Part shown: in pieces, positions 1-9,689 of the stretch
How positions within the stretch are numbered: position 1 is the first letter of the stretch
Layout: each line of letters opens with the position of its first letter
Source: Massilia sp. W12
GTDB taxonomy: Bacteria; Pseudomonadota; Gammaproteobacteria; Burkholderiales; Burkholderiaceae_D
Direction: 5' to 3'
Assembly (NCBI RefSeq): GCF_037300705.1
Contig: NZ_CP147776.1
Coordinates: 1,116,001-1,180,000 of the forward strand
DNA: 64,000 nt
Made by a program: the position numbers and the translations under genes
Notes under the pieces: model-generated
What the model was told of the DNA's origin: nothing
The model's input: the letters and a program-made list of their open reading frames with translations, nothing else
Database searches by the model: none

Positions 1-530
1 TTGCTGCACATACGAACCTGGCCGCCTGCACTGATTTGCAGCGCCAGTTGTTGCTCCGGTTTTTCTGCAAGGCATGTGGCGTTGACAGCGCTGATGCCTG
101 CGCAAATCAGGGCTGCGCCGGTGGTGGCGCGGCCCAAACCGTCAAAGCTGATGGTGCTCATGTTTGAATACAGTTGCACCAGTGAACCGCCTTCTCTCGA
201 TTCGGCTCTTTGTAAAATATTGGTGTTGTTGTCACAAGCGCCTTCCGGGCTGTTTTGACTCACCACCCAGAAAGGCACAGTCCCGGAAAGGGCGCAGTCG
301 CTTCCCACATTGTTGGTCAGATACAGTGAAACCGTAGTGTTGCGCCGCACCGCTTCAGCACGGGCGAATTGCAAGCTGGCTTGCAAACCTTCAGCCACTG
401 TGCGGATGCGCGCATTATTAATCCAGGCGCTGATATTTGGACTGGCGGCGGCAATCAACAACACCACAATAGCGATTGCCGCCATTAACTCAACCAGGCT
501 CCATCCGCCCTGTGTCGCTGATTTCAACAT
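1..530 (-). CDS. fimT: FimT/GspH-type minor prepilin (partial, runs off left edge)
   Basis: This is the N-terminal 176 residues of a type IV minor pseudopilin, open to the window edge. A short leader ends in Gly-Gly before WSLVELM, followed by one hydrophobic helix that would anchor it in the inner membrane before assembly. Residues near the edge read GGQVRMC, which matches the C-terminal GGxVRMC signature of FimT/FimU, so little is missing. The family primes or decorates type IV pili after cleavage by prepilin peptidase PilD. Its ATG overlaps the stop of the upstream pilE-like gene by 7 nt (ATGTTGA), so the two are translationally coupled. FimU or GspH is the alternative name. Confidence 0.75.
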   Translation of the reverse strand, partial: MLKSATQGGWSLVELMAAIAIVVLLIAAASPNISAWINNARIRTVAEGLQASLQFARAEAVRRNTTVSLYLTNNVGSDCALSGTVPFWVVSQNSPEGACDNNTNILQRAESREGGSLVQLYSNMSTISFDGLGRATTGAALICAGISAVNATCLAEKPEQQLALQISAGGQVRMCS

Positions 531-991
531 TCCCCACCCCGCTTTTGCACCCAGCAATTATTAGGAGAAGGAAGAGACCAGCCTTCGGGCACACTGACTG
601 TGCTTTTCGTATTGGTTTGATCCAGCGCAAAAGAGAAGCCCAGCATGCTGTCTTTGCCCGTGGCCAGCAAACGATAGGTGCTGGCGCCCAAATTGTCGGC
701 AGGACATGTGAAGTCAAAATTTCTGCTGGTGGTGGTGTCAGAGGTGCAGGCCGGTGCGCCGACATAGGTGCGGTTATCCTGGAAAGACTGCTCCAGCAGC
801 GCCTGTTTGGCCGCCAGTTGCGAGGTGGCCTCAGCAATTTTGCCGCGCCGCACATGGTCGGCGTAGTTTGGCAGCGCAACCGCCATAATGATGCCGATCA
901 CGGCGACGGTGATCATCAGCTCCAATAGTGTGAATGCCGGGCTGAAGCGCATGACAGGTTTGGAGCGGGAGTAAAAACTGGACGTGTTCAT
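524..991 (-). CDS. pilE: type IV pilin, PilE-like
   Basis: A 155-residue type IV prepilin. A basic leader precedes FTLLELMITVAVIGI, the methylated N-terminal helix with the conserved Glu at mature position 5. Four cysteines lie in the globular part (CTSD, FTCP, NCW and the terminal Cys), consistent with a PilE-type disulfide region. The residue before the predicted cleavage point is Ala (SPA/FTLLE) rather than the usual Gly. The ATG at 991 has an AAAGGA ribosome site and was preferred to the internal Met at residue 14. It is co-transcribed with the fimT-like gene. PilE-type minor pilins are normally assembled by the PilBCD machinery, none of which lies here. Confidence 0.72.
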   Translation of the reverse strand: MNTSSFYSRSKPVMRFSPAFTLLELMITVAVIGIIMAVALPNYADHVRRGKIAEATSQLAAKQALLEQSFQDNRTYVGAPACTSDTTTSRNFDFTCPADNLGASTYRLLATGKDSMLGFSFALDQTNTKSTVSVPEGWSLPSPNNCWVQKRGGEC

Positions 992-1432
992 GGCAAATCC
1001 TTTCGCGTAAGCTCACTCTAAACCAAGCCCCTGACATTGCCAGCCGGAACCGACAGGCGGCGCAAACAACTGGTGTGAGCGGCTTGCTGTACGGCAACAT
1101 AGCCCCGGCGCGGACAAGCTGTGCTGCGCTGGAGCCTCAAACCGGCCAGACTGCTCAGTCTGGCGCAGGGCATACTTGGTATTGCGGGTGTTGCACTGAA
1201 AACATCGCATCCGGTGCGGCATGGCGGACGGGCGATGGATCTTGCTGATGTTGCATGACTGTCTGTGTTTCAAGCTCAAGCTATTTTTTTCCTGCGGCCT
1301 GCGGCTGTCAAGGCATTGCTTGCCTGATTCGGCCCTTGCCGGCGGGGACTGACTTGCCGCCGCAAAATGAATACGTCATACTCATGGGCTTGACTCCCCG
1401 ATCTTTCCACCGTGCAACCCCGAAAAACATTC
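992..1432. other. divergent intergenic region
   Basis: About 440 bases between the leftward pilin genes and the rightward peptide-binding protein. It must hold promoters for both. I see no convincing gene, no strong promoter match and no repeat. Confidence 0.5.
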
Positions 1433-3286
1433 ATGCCAGTCCATCATTCTTCTATCGCGCAGTTATTTGAAGCGGGTTTTTCATCAGGAAAAAAAATTCT
1501 GACAGCTGGCTTGATTGTGTTGCAGGCATGCATCATGCAGCCCGCGCAGGCGGCGGATATGGGAAAAACGCTGCGCGCCGCGTTCAAAACCGCAGAAACC
1601 GGTTTTGACCCGGCCCAGGTCTCAGACGTCTATTCAAACGACATCATCCGCGCCATCTTTGACCCTTTGTTGACGTATGACTGGCTGGCGCGGCCTGCGA
1701 AACTGGTTCCGAATGTCGCCGTCAGCCTGCCGCAAGTGAATCAGGACGCGACCGAATACACTTTCCAGATCAAACCGGGTATTTATTTCGCTGATCACCC
1801 TGTGTTTAAGGGCCAAAAGCGGGAGTTGGTGGCGGCTGATTTTGTCTATAGCATCAAGCGCATTCTGGATCCGGCCACCCGTTCGCCGAATTTGTATATG
1901 TTTGAGGGCAAGTTCGCCGGCGCCGACGCCCTGATCGAAGCGGCGCGCAAAAGCGGAAAATTTGACTACGACGCGCCGATGGCCGGTTTGCAGGCGCCGC
2001 AGCGTTATACCCTCAAAATCAAACTCAACAAATCAGACTTCAAATTGCCGTTTTTGCTGGCGACAGTAAATACCGGCGCGGTGGCGCGCGAAGTGGTGCA
2101 GGCCTACAGTTTGCAAGACATCATGGCGCATCCGGTCGGCACCGGCCCGTATAAGCTCAAGGAATGGGTGCGCGGCGCCAAAATGGTGCTCGAAGCCAAC
2201 CCGGATTACCGCGAAGAGATCTTCCACGCCACGCCGCAGGCCGGCGATGCGCAGGATGCGCAGATCATGCGCCAGATGCAGGGCAAGCGCCTGCCGCAGA
2301 TTGGCCGCATCGAAGTTGCGGTGATGGATGAATCTCAGCCGCGCTGGCTGGCGTTTCTGGCCGGCGATCTGGACTACACCATCGTGCCTTCTGATTTTGT
2401 GGCGCGCGTGTTCCCCGGCGGGCAGCTGGCCCCGGAACTCAAGCAAGCCGGCATCATCTGGCAAAAAGAAGTCGCGCCCGGCACTTTTTACAGTTTTTTC
2501 AATCTCGACGACGCGCAATTCGGCGGCTATACGCCGGAACGCATCGCCCTGCGCCGCGCGATTATTTACGCCTATCGCTTAAATGAGGAAATTGCGCATT
2601 ACTACAGCAATATGGCGATGCCGGCGCATGGCCCGTTAAGCCCGGGCGTGCTTGGCTATGACCCGGCCTGGCGCAGCGCGCGTCAGGATTTGCAATTGGC
2701 GCGCGCCTTGCTGGAGCGCTATGGTTATAAAGACCGCGATGGCGACGGCTGGCGCGAGGCGCCGGACGGCAAACCGCTCGAATTGGTGCGCGGCTCCACT
2801 CCCAGCTCGCAAGACCAGGTGCTTGATGAAGTCTGGAAGCGCAGCATGGATGCGCTGGGTATCCGCATCCGCTTCATCAAACAGAAATGGCCCGATTTAC
2901 TGAAAATGGCGCGCCAGGGACAATTGCCGACCTGGGGCATAGGCTGGGCCGCCCAGATCCCGGACGGCGACACCTATTTGCAATTGCTGTACGGCCCGAA
3001 TAAAGAAGCAAATAATCTGGCGCGCTTTGATTTGCCGGCGTTTAATCAACGCTATGAAAAAGCCGCCGGCCTGCCGCATGGGCCGGCGCGCGACCGCCTG
3101 TATCTGGAAATGCAACAATTGGCGGTGGCGTATGGCGTCTGGCATATGGGCGTGCACCGGGTCGAAAGCCATTTGCTGCAACCGCGTCTGCTGGGCTATA
3201 AAATCCACCCCTTCCTCACCAATGCCTGGAAATACATGGACATTGACAAGGACATCAAAGCGCAACATATCAGCCAGGACAAGTAA
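1433..3286 (+). CDS. ABC transporter substrate-binding protein, oligopeptide type (SBP_bac_5)
   Basis: A 617-residue periplasmic solute-binding protein of the DppA/OppA family. A signal peptide ends at the AQA motif before ADMGKTLR. The mature protein opens with FKTAETGFDPA and continues with IIRAIFDPLLTYD, the family signature. Later segments (HPVGTGPYKL, ALRRAIIYAY) are also typical. It would bind a peptide or similar ligand and pass it to a membrane permease, but no permease or ATPase gene is adjacent, so it is an orphan. The ATG at 1433 was chosen; a GTG seven codons upstream is possible but has no better ribosome site. The ligand cannot be inferred. Confidence 0.85.
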   Translation: MPVHHSSIAQLFEAGFSSGKKILTAGLIVLQACIMQPAQAADMGKTLRAAFKTAETGFDPAQVSDVYSNDIIRAIFDPLLTYDWLARPAKLVPNVAVSLPQVNQDATEYTFQIKPGIYFADHPVFKGQKRELVAADFVYSIKRILDPATRSPNLYMFEGKFAGADALIEAARKSGKFDYDAPMAGLQAPQRYTLKIKLNKSDFKLPFLLATVNTGAVAREVVQAYSLQDIMAHPVGTGPYKLKEWVRGAKMVLEANPDYREEIFHATPQAGDAQDAQIMRQMQGKRLPQIGRIEVAVMDESQPRWLAFLAGDLDYTIVPSDFVARVFPGGQLAPELKQAGIIWQKEVAPGTFYSFFNLDDAQFGGYTPERIALRRAIIYAYRLNEEIAHYYSNMAMPAHGPLSPGVLGYDPAWRSARQDLQLARALLERYGYKDRDGDGWREAPDGKPLELVRGSTPSSQDQVLDEVWKRSMDALGIRIRFIKQKWPDLLKMARQGQLPTWGIGWAAQIPDGDTYLQLLYGPNKEANNLARFDLPAFNQRYEKAAGLPHGPARDRLYLEMQQLAVAYGVWHMGVHRVESHLLQPRLLGYKIHPFLTNAWKYMDIDKDIKAQHISQDK

Positions 3287-3301
3287 GCGGCGGGTGCGGC
3301 A

Positions 3302-3330
3302 TCGACAGAAATGCCGCCAGCCGGTATACT
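3302..3330 (+). promoter_or_regulatory. putative sigma-70 promoter of prfC
   Basis: TCGACA (3302-3307) and TATACT (3325-3330) are separated by 17 bases and lie 35 bases before the prfC ATG. The spacing is ideal and the -10 box near-consensus. Confidence 0.5.
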
Positions 3331-3364
3331 CTTGCCCTTTTTGTGAGCACATCAGGGATACAGC

Positions 3365-5011
3365 ATGGACGCTGACAACCAGCCCGGCAACGAGCAACAA
3401 GCCGCCAGCCCGGCCCCCGAGCGCATCGCGCGTGAGGTCGCGCGGCGCCGCACTTTTGGCATTATTTCCCACCCCGACGCGGGTAAAACCACCTTGACTG
3501 AGAAACTGCTGCTGTTTTCAGGCGCGATTCAATTAGCCGGCACGGTCAAGGCGCGTAAAAGCGGGCGGCACGCCACCTCCGACTGGATGGAAATCGAAAA
3601 GCAGCGCGGTATTTCGGTCGCCTCCTCGGTGATGCAGTTTGATTACCGCGACCATGTGATCAATCTGCTCGACACCCCCGGCCACCAGGACTTTTCGGAA
3701 GACACCTACCGCGTGCTGACGGCGGTAGACTCGGCCCTGATGGTGATTGACGGCGCCAAGGGTGTGGAAGAGCAAACCATCAAGCTGCTCAATGTCTGTC
3801 GCATGCGCAACACCCCGATTGTGACTTTCGTCAACAAGCTCGACCGCGAGACGCGCGACAATCTGGAGTTGCTTGACGAACTCGAATCGGTGCTCAAGAT
3901 TCAATGTGCGCCAGTGACCTGGCCGATTGGCTGCGGCAAAGTGTTCCGTGGCGTGTATCACCTGTTGCGCGATGAAGTGCTGCTGTTTACCGCCGGCGAA
4001 GAAAAAGCCGACCAGAGCTATGAAGTCATCAAAGGCATCGACAATCCGCGCCTGATGGAAATGTTCCCGCAGGAAATGGAACAGCTGAAGATGGAAGTCG
4101 AGCTGGTGCACGGCGCATCGCATCCGTTTGATTTGCAAGCCTTTTTGGAAGGTGTGCAAACTCCGGTTTTCTTCGGCTCGGCGATTAATAACTTCGGCGT
4201 GCGCGAAATTTTAAACGCCCTGGTTGACTGGGCCCCGCCGCCGCGTGAGCGCGACGCCACCTTGCGTCAGGTGCAACCGCAGGAAGCGCCATTCTCCGGC
4301 TTCGTCTTTAAAATCCAGGCGAATATGGATCCGGCGCACCGCGACCGCATCGCCTTTTTGCGCGTTTGCTCCGGGCATTTCGAGCGCGGCATGAAGATCA
4401 AGCATTTGCGCCTGGGGCGCGAGATCAAACTGTCGTCGGTGGTCACCTTCATGGCCTCCAGCCGCGAACAGGTGGAAGAGGCGTTTGCCGGCGACATCAT
4501 CGGCTTGCCGAATCACGGCAATATGCAAATCGGCGACAGTTTTTCCGAAGGCGAGTTGTTGCAATTCACCGGCATTCCTTATTTCGCGCCGGACTTTTTC
4601 CGCACCGTGCGCATCCGCAACCCGCTCAAGATCAAGCAATTGCACAAGGGTTTGCAGCAATTGGGCGAAGAGGGCGCGGTGCAGGTGTTCAAGCCGGTGC
4701 TGGGCAGCGATTTGATTCTGGGCGCGGTCGGCGTGCTGCAGTTTGAAGTGGTGGCCAGCCGTCTGATGAATGAGTACGGGGTGGATGCCGTGTTTGAGAC
4801 GGCCAGCATTTCCAGCGCACGCTGGGTTTCTTCAGACGATAAAAAAGCCCTGAGCGATTTTGAGCGCTCGCTGGCGCCGAACATCGCCTATGACGCCTCG
4901 GGCAATTTGGCGTATCTCGCCACCTCCTCGGTGAATCTGCGTCTGACCCAGGAACGCTGGCCGCAATTGCAATTCCACAATACGCGCGAACATGCGGTGA
5001 AACTGGTGTAA
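3365..5011 (+). CDS. prfC: peptide chain release factor 3
   Basis: RF3 is the translational GTPase that removes RF1/RF2 from the ribosome after peptide release. The 548-residue protein carries G1 HPDAGKTT (36-43), the switch II motif DTPGH (103-107) and NKLD (157-160). Domain II/III sequence continues to a C-terminus near AVKLV, the normal length for the family. A 20-odd residue polar N-terminal extension precedes the G domain. The ATG has AGGGA 7-8 bases upstream. It is a single-gene unit: a promoter-like sequence lies upstream and an intrinsic terminator follows. Confidence 0.97.
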   Translation: MDADNQPGNEQQAASPAPERIAREVARRRTFGIISHPDAGKTTLTEKLLLFSGAIQLAGTVKARKSGRHATSDWMEIEKQRGISVASSVMQFDYRDHVINLLDTPGHQDFSEDTYRVLTAVDSALMVIDGAKGVEEQTIKLLNVCRMRNTPIVTFVNKLDRETRDNLELLDELESVLKIQCAPVTWPIGCGKVFRGVYHLLRDEVLLFTAGEEKADQSYEVIKGIDNPRLMEMFPQEMEQLKMEVELVHGASHPFDLQAFLEGVQTPVFFGSAINNFGVREILNALVDWAPPPRERDATLRQVQPQEAPFSGFVFKIQANMDPAHRDRIAFLRVCSGHFERGMKIKHLRLGREIKLSSVVTFMASSREQVEEAFAGDIIGLPNHGNMQIGDSFSEGELLQFTGIPYFAPDFFRTVRIRNPLKIKQLHKGLQQLGEEGAVQVFKPVLGSDLILGAVGVLQFEVVASRLMNEYGVDAVFETASISSARWVSSDDKKALSDFERSLAPNIAYDASGNLAYLATSSVNLRLTQERWPQLQFHNTREHAVKLV

Positions 5012-5030
5012 TGCAGCAAACAGCAAGATG

Positions 5031-5071
5031 AAAATTTCCGCATTGGATTCTTTCCATGCGGAAATTTTTTT
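5031..5071 (+). terminator. Rho-independent terminator after prfC
   Basis: A perfect 13-bp stem (5031-5043 with 5056-5068) and a 12-base loop run into a T tract ending at 5071, 20 bases after the prfC stop. Confidence 0.85.
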
Positions 5072-5108
5072 GATATGCTGAAAACTCTGCATTTTTTCAG
5101 GAGCCGCC

Positions 5109-5342
5109 ATGAAAACCAAAGCCAGTCAACAAAAGATCGTTCAAGCTGCTTTTGTCAGCGCCTTTGCGCTGTTGACCCTGGCCTGGCTGAGTGGCGCCGG
5201 CGTGCTGTGGCAATTCCTGGCCTTTGCCTTGCCGCTCTCGGCGCCGATGATTGCCGGTCTGCAAGCCCGGCGCGCCTTGCGTAAAGCCGCACTGGCGCGC
5301 AGTGCGATTCAACGCCGCCTGCAACCCGGCAACCAGCGTTGA
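5109..5342 (+). CDS. small hypothetical membrane protein
   Basis: A 77-residue protein with a basic N-terminus, two hydrophobic stretches (about residues 12-32 and 33-50) and a basic C-terminal tail rich in Arg and Ala. This predicts a small two-helix inner-membrane protein. AGGAG sits 6 bases before the ATG. It lies between the prfC terminator and a convergent gene, so it is probably transcribed on its own. I do not recognise the family and assign no function. Confidence 0.6.
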   Translation: MKTKASQQKIVQAAFVSAFALLTLAWLSGAGVLWQFLAFALPLSAPMIAGLQARRALRKAALARSAIQRRLQPGNQR

Positions 5343-5356
5343 GTTCTGCGTCAGGT

Positions 5357-6301
5357 TCAACCCTGGCGCGTCTTGCCGCTGAAAGGATCAAACCATAGCG
5401 CGCTGCGCGCCAAAGGGGTTTGTTCGCTCAGGGTGGGATTGGGAATTTTCAATACGCGGCGCTGGCTCAAGCCGGCGCGCGCGATCAAGTCCGCTTTATG
5501 TTTCAAAAACACGGCTTGCAAGCTGCCCTCTTTGAGCATGGCTTCCAGGCCGCTTTCGATTCTCTCCGCCAATAACCCGCCTTGCGCATCACGCCGCACA
5601 AAGAAATAACGCGGCAGGGGATAGTGTAAAAGCAGGCTGGGTTCAATCGCCAATTCGGGAAAATGACTGCTGCGCTCTTGAAATTCACGCAAAGCCTCAT
5701 CCGCCGCACGCGAAAAATAATCAAAGCGCTGCGACTGCAGCATGCCGAACAAACCTTCGTAATTACTGCCTTCCACCACGGGCAGGCCGGCCGCCTGCAA
5801 AATCTGCACATCAACCCAGCCGCGCCCTTGACCTGCGCGCAAACGGCGCAAATCATCGAGCGTGCGCACAGCGGCGAATTGGGGCAGATTGGCTTTGCGC
5901 ACCAGAAAAATGCGAAAGCCCAGCAAACCGCGATCGACCGGAATGCGGATCGGCCGCAGTTTTTGTTCAAGCCCGGGATTGGTGGCGCGCACCATCACAT
6001 TCAAACGCGATTGCTCCGCTGTGCTCAGCATTTCTTGCGTGACGCGGGCCGGCGTCATTTTTTCCTCACTGGCTTCCATTGCATACGGGCCGTAACGCTC
6101 TTCGGTGCGTTCCAGCGCCATGCGTAAAACTTCCCAGTCATATTGATAGCGGCTGTCATGACTGGACTCGGCGGAGGGATGATGAAAAACCTGCGGCGCG
6201 CTTGACTGCGCGGCCCGCGCCGGCCACGGCGTCAGACAGGCCGCGCCCGCCGCCAGGAAAAAACGCCTGCGTTGAGACACAGGTTCAAAGGGGTGCCGCA
6301 T
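5357..6301 (-). CDS. periplasmic solute-binding-like protein
   Basis: 314 residues with a signal peptide starting RRRFFLAAGAACL and ending near ARA. The double Arg followed by FF suggests possible Tat export. The mature part resembles type 2 periplasmic binding proteins without the metabolite-binding signature: a segment around LLGFRIFLVRK, then TLDDLRRL, which recalls the hinge of ABC solute receptors. The ATG at 6301 has AGGAG 7 bases upstream and is preferred to a start 12 codons earlier. A second protein of similar type is at 63133. The ligand is unknown and no transporter is adjacent. Confidence 0.65.
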   Translation of the reverse strand: MRHPFEPVSQRRRFFLAAGAACLTPWPARAAQSSAPQVFHHPSAESSHDSRYQYDWEVLRMALERTEERYGPYAMEASEEKMTPARVTQEMLSTAEQSRLNVMVRATNPGLEQKLRPIRIPVDRGLLGFRIFLVRKANLPQFAAVRTLDDLRRLRAGQGRGWVDVQILQAAGLPVVEGSNYEGLFGMLQSQRFDYFSRAADEALREFQERSSHFPELAIEPSLLLHYPLPRYFFVRRDAQGGLLAERIESGLEAMLKEGSLQAVFLKHKADLIARAGLSQRRVLKIPNPTLSEQTPLARSALWFDPFSGKTRQG

Positions 6302-6528
6302 GCGAAGCTCCTGCGATGGGGTATTTGTCACCGTCAATTTGCCGCAGTATACGGGATTTGCCTGTGCTATGTTACTCGCATGTTAAGAGTGTAAGCAGGC
6401 GGCATAGTGCAAGGGTGTGGGATGCGGATTGCTTATACTGGAAGGCGTCATTGGAGCATGTCCAATGCACATCATGCTGCCCCATTTCCCTTACACCGTT
6501 TGTAATCCACTCATCTGGAGACATGTTT

Positions 6529-7068
6529 ATGCACACCTTTTACCGAGGCGACACCCGCAGCCCCGCCACCCTTGCCGCCAGCGGTTTTGGCATGCGCGGC
6601 GAAGCCATCAGCGCAGTCGAAAAAGCCGGCAATATTTACACCTTCATGCTGCACAATTGGTTTAATAAGATGAATGGGGTGGATTTGCAGCGCCATATCA
6701 TCAACGCCAAAGACGCTGGCCGCCCCACAATTTCCACCGCCTTGGACGAAGGGTGCGGCGGCTATGACTCCGGCAATATCTACAAAATCGAATTTGATGA
6801 AAATGTAGTGAAACCCTATGTGTTTACTGCGGATGTGATGCAATCCCAAGAGCACTTTAACAATATGGTGAAAAAAGCCAATGCCGGTTTCGGGCGTGAC
6901 AAGACATTCACTTTGTATATGGATAATCCGAAAATGGATTTGGCCACCATCATAGGCATTGACTTGCGCGTGAATACCGGCGAAGTCGCGTTTGTGACAC
7001 CGATTCCGGCGGAGAATATCACCCGCTTCAAGGCCAAAGGCAGCACGGTTTGGGCGGATATGCCTTAA
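6529..7068 (+). CDS. putative mono-ADP-ribosyltransferase (enterotoxin-A/pertussis S1-like)
   Basis: A 179-residue protein whose layout fits the R-S-E class of ADP-ribosyltransferases. The N-terminus FYRGDTRSP with R6 matches the NAD-binding Arg motif, and ASGFGMRG follows as in pertussis S1 and cholera A. The segment RPTISTA around S69 fits the STS strand. GEVAFVTPIPAENI, with E152, fits the catalytic Glu followed by the conserved IPxxxI. There is no signal peptide, so it would act in the cytosol or be delivered by another system. A second Met at 6529 was chosen because GGAG is 8 bases upstream; ATG 6523 is the alternative. No antitoxin or delivery gene is evident. Function is inferred from motifs only. 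Confidence 0.6.
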   Translation: MHTFYRGDTRSPATLAASGFGMRGEAISAVEKAGNIYTFMLHNWFNKMNGVDLQRHIINAKDAGRPTISTALDEGCGGYDSGNIYKIEFDENVVKPYVFTADVMQSQEHFNNMVKKANAGFGRDKTFTLYMDNPKMDLATIIGIDLRVNTGEVAFVTPIPAENITRFKAKGSTVWADMP

Positions 7069-7256
7069 GGCTGCAGCCATCCTGTGCTTGGGGCGGGGCG
7101 CCGGTTTTGCTTGCTGCGCGTAGCCATATATGTGAAAATTGCATTCTGAGTTTTTTGATTTTGCTGATGTTTTGGTGTTGATTCGCATCGGTTTCAAAGC
7201 AAAAAATGCAGCCTGCGCCTGTGGTGGCGCGGTTTTTTATCTCATGAGGCTTCATC

Positions 7257-7808
7257 ATGCATCTCACTTCTGCCAGCCCTGGTTTTTCAAGCGAAATGTT
7301 GGCGCAGGACTTGCGCACTGTGATTGCCGTGCGCACATTCTGGCCGGTTACCATCTTTTATAGTATCTGGCTGTTCATCTGGATATGGATAGTCAGCAAG
7401 ATGCTGTTGCAGCCTGCATCCCTTGAAGTCATGACACCGGGTTTCATTCTCCTGATGACCTTGTGCAGTTTGGGTATGTTGTTGGGCTTGCTTTGGCAAT
7501 TTGGCGGCAAAGAAATCATCAGCATTGAGCGCGACTGTTTGCATTACCGCATACAGGTTTTCGGACTCGGCTGGAGCAGGCGATATGCATTGCGCAAGCT
7601 GCAGTTTCTTCGGGTGGCGCCGGTGGCCGGCGGCGGTGCGCAATATAGCTTCTCATGGTGGCCGCCTGTCTTTGGCGCGGGCCGTGGCCAGCTTGTGTTT
7701 GACTACGAAGGCAAGCCTAAGCGTATGGCGGCTTCGTTGAATGCCGCGCAATGTGAGATGCTGCGGCAGGAATTGCAAGCGCATCTGCAGCCGCGCACCC
7801 CAGTGTAA
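7257..7808 (+). CDS. hypothetical two-helix membrane protein
   Basis: 183 residues. After about 25 polar residues come two transmembrane segments (about 27-50 and 62-82), then a cytosolic C-terminal half of beta-rich character (ISIERDCLHYRIQVFG, then a YALRKLQF segment), similar in layout to small PH-like membrane proteins. The ATG at 7257 has GAGG 8 bases upstream. It is flanked by the ADP-ribosyltransferase-like gene and a convergent HDOD gene. The family is not recognised. Confidence 0.6.
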   Translation: MHLTSASPGFSSEMLAQDLRTVIAVRTFWPVTIFYSIWLFIWIWIVSKMLLQPASLEVMTPGFILLMTLCSLGMLLGLLWQFGGKEIISIERDCLHYRIQVFGLGWSRRYALRKLQFLRVAPVAGGGAQYSFSWWPPVFGAGRGQLVFDYEGKPKRMAASLNAAQCEMLRQELQAHLQPRTPV

Positions 7809-7837
7809 AGCGTGAACCGCGCTGGCTGCAAAACAGC

Positions 7838-9388
7838 TCAGCGCGTACTCATCGCCGTCACCAATTGCCCCATTAAAGTCTTGATCAAGGCCGCCTCATC
7901 CGAGCTGATGCCCTCTGGTGCGGTGTCGCGGCGGTCGCCGTAAAACAGGCCGAATTGCATTTTTTCGACCACAATCGGCAGCACCATCATACTGCGCGCA
8001 TCCGGCAGCAATTGCTTATGCCAATCCGGCAGCAATTCGCGGATTTTCGGCGTGCAGGCATCGGAAATCATCAAATCCGCACTATTTTCCATCGCCAGAT
8101 GAAACACATCGCAGGCCGAATCAAATGGAAAGCAAAAGCGCTGCTGACGCGCGACATGCTGCTCGCCCATGGTCAGCACGGCGCGATAACAATGTAAGCG
8201 GCTGTCTTTGACGCAAATTGCGGCAAAACGGAAGCCCAGGCTGCTGTACAGCGTCTCCACCACCAGCGTCATCAATTCACTCGGCTTGTAATTGGCGCGC
8301 GCCAACATTTGCGTGGCGACTTGAATCCCGGCTAAGAGCATATCGCGCGCCGCCAGCGGTTTGCCGCTGGGGTAGCGCTCATCGGTCTGAATCACATGGT
8401 TATCCATGGCCGCCAGTTTCAACACCCCCGGCAAGCTTGGCCCGGCGGGCGCCGCTGGCGGCGGCGCGGTTTCGCGCGGCGCGCTGTCCAGATTCAAGCT
8501 CTTGCTGACCTGGGCGATTTCACGTCCGACCAGGCCAAACAGGGTTTTCATACGGTCCAGATCCAAATGCAAGGCCTGACCATAGCGTGCCAACAAGGCC
8601 TGCAGCTGCGCGCTGCTGAGCGCTTCGCGGCTCAGAATCAGCGGCGCCACTTCCTGCGCAAACGAAACCGCCTGGCGCAACCACTCCTGCCGGCTTTTGG
8701 CCGGGCGCAAGGGGCCGGCGGGCAGGGCGTGCATGGCGTCGGCCAGGCTGTCCGGCATATTCCAGCCGTGCAATACCTGCTCGGTTAAAAATTCGTAGGT
8801 GCAACCCAGAGTTTGATGCATCGCCAGCCCGGGGGCCAGGCCATCCTCAATCTTTTCCAGCACTTGGCGGTAAAGCGGGTTTTCATATGAGGCCACCAGT
8901 AATTGGCCGAGGTTGCGAAAGAGCGCGGCGATTGACGCTTCCTCGCCGCCGTATTGCGGATTCATGCGCGTCAATTCACGCCCGATCAGACTGGCGCACA
9001 GCGATTGCAACAACTCCTTGCGCACCATATCGGCATGCCTGCGGTTGGCCAGATTGTCCACCAGCAGCAAGGCCAGGGCGGTGCTTTTCACCGTATCAAA
9101 ACCGAGCAAGAAAATGGCGCGCGAAACGGTTGTCACCGGGCTGCTGGCGGCGCTGCGGTAAAACACCGTGTTGGCGAGTTTGAGGATTTTTTGCGTCAGC
9201 GCCGTATCCGACAGCACATAGTAAGTCAGGCTGTGCGTGGCTTCATCCTCAGAGGAGGCCAGCTCGACCACGCGGGCAATCGCCACGCCCAGGGAGAGCA
9301 AATCCACATCCTTGGAAAATTTCAATAACAGTCGCTCGCGCGTGGCGGCGCTGTCCGGTTTGCGTTCTTCAGTCATGATGGCAGGCAT
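7838..9388 (-). CDS. HDOD domain protein with C-terminal GAF-like domain
   Basis: 516 residues. The HDOD domain spans roughly 35-240, with the characteristic LSDTALTQKILKLAN segment and SRAIFLLGFDTVKS. A Pro/Ala-rich linker (about 310-330) leads to a GAF-like sensor region (about 365-512) with LPIVVEKMQFGLFYGD. HDOD proteins are signalling scaffolds related to HD-GYP domains but usually without catalytic residues. They regulate motility, biofilm or stress responses. The ATG has AAGGA upstream. The N-terminal polar segment suggests a soluble cytosolic protein. Input and partners are unknown. Confidence 0.82.
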   Translation of the reverse strand: MPAIMTEERKPDSAATRERLLLKFSKDVDLLSLGVAIARVVELASSEDEATHSLTYYVLSDTALTQKILKLANTVFYRSAASSPVTTVSRAIFLLGFDTVKSTALALLLVDNLANRRHADMVRKELLQSLCASLIGRELTRMNPQYGGEEASIAALFRNLGQLLVASYENPLYRQVLEKIEDGLAPGLAMHQTLGCTYEFLTEQVLHGWNMPDSLADAMHALPAGPLRPAKSRQEWLRQAVSFAQEVAPLILSREALSSAQLQALLARYGQALHLDLDRMKTLFGLVGREIAQVSKSLNLDSAPRETAPPPAAPAGPSLPGVLKLAAMDNHVIQTDERYPSGKPLAARDMLLAGIQVATQMLARANYKPSELMTLVVETLYSSLGFRFAAICVKDSRLHCYRAVLTMGEQHVARQQRFCFPFDSACDVFHLAMENSADLMISDACTPKIRELLPDWHKQLLPDARSMMVLPIVVEKMQFGLFYGDRRDTAPEGISSDEAALIKTLMGQLVTAMSTR

Positions 9389-9689
9389 GTGTTTTCCTTG
9401 AAACCGGGAGATGTGGACTTAAAAACAAGGCACAGCACAGGCTGTGAGCGACCGGGTTCTTCAGAAAAGCGGGGAAGACCAAAAGGTGTCCCGGCATCGA
9501 CCACACACCAGGGAAACCAAAGACTTGAATCTGACGCGCAGCAGCAAATCAGGCTTAACGCCAGCTTGATCAGCTGAATTGATATGGCGCCATGGAAATT
9601 GCTCTGCGGCAATTTGTTGAAATGATAATAGGACAAAGCCGGACGCACTGCAAGGCTTTTCTGCTGGCAAGCATGGCGCAGGCTTTGCC
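9389..9689. other. intergenic region between recJ and the HDOD gene
   Basis: About 300 bases carrying the HDOD gene promoter and the end of the recJ transcript. No gene is supported and no clear terminator hairpin is seen. Confidence 0.5.

Noticed and set aside
6079-6528. In-frame N-terminal extension of the ADP-ribosyltransferase-like gene
   Set aside because: It would overlap the divergent solute-binding gene and its promoter. The ribosome site and the catalytic N-terminus indicate the internal Met.
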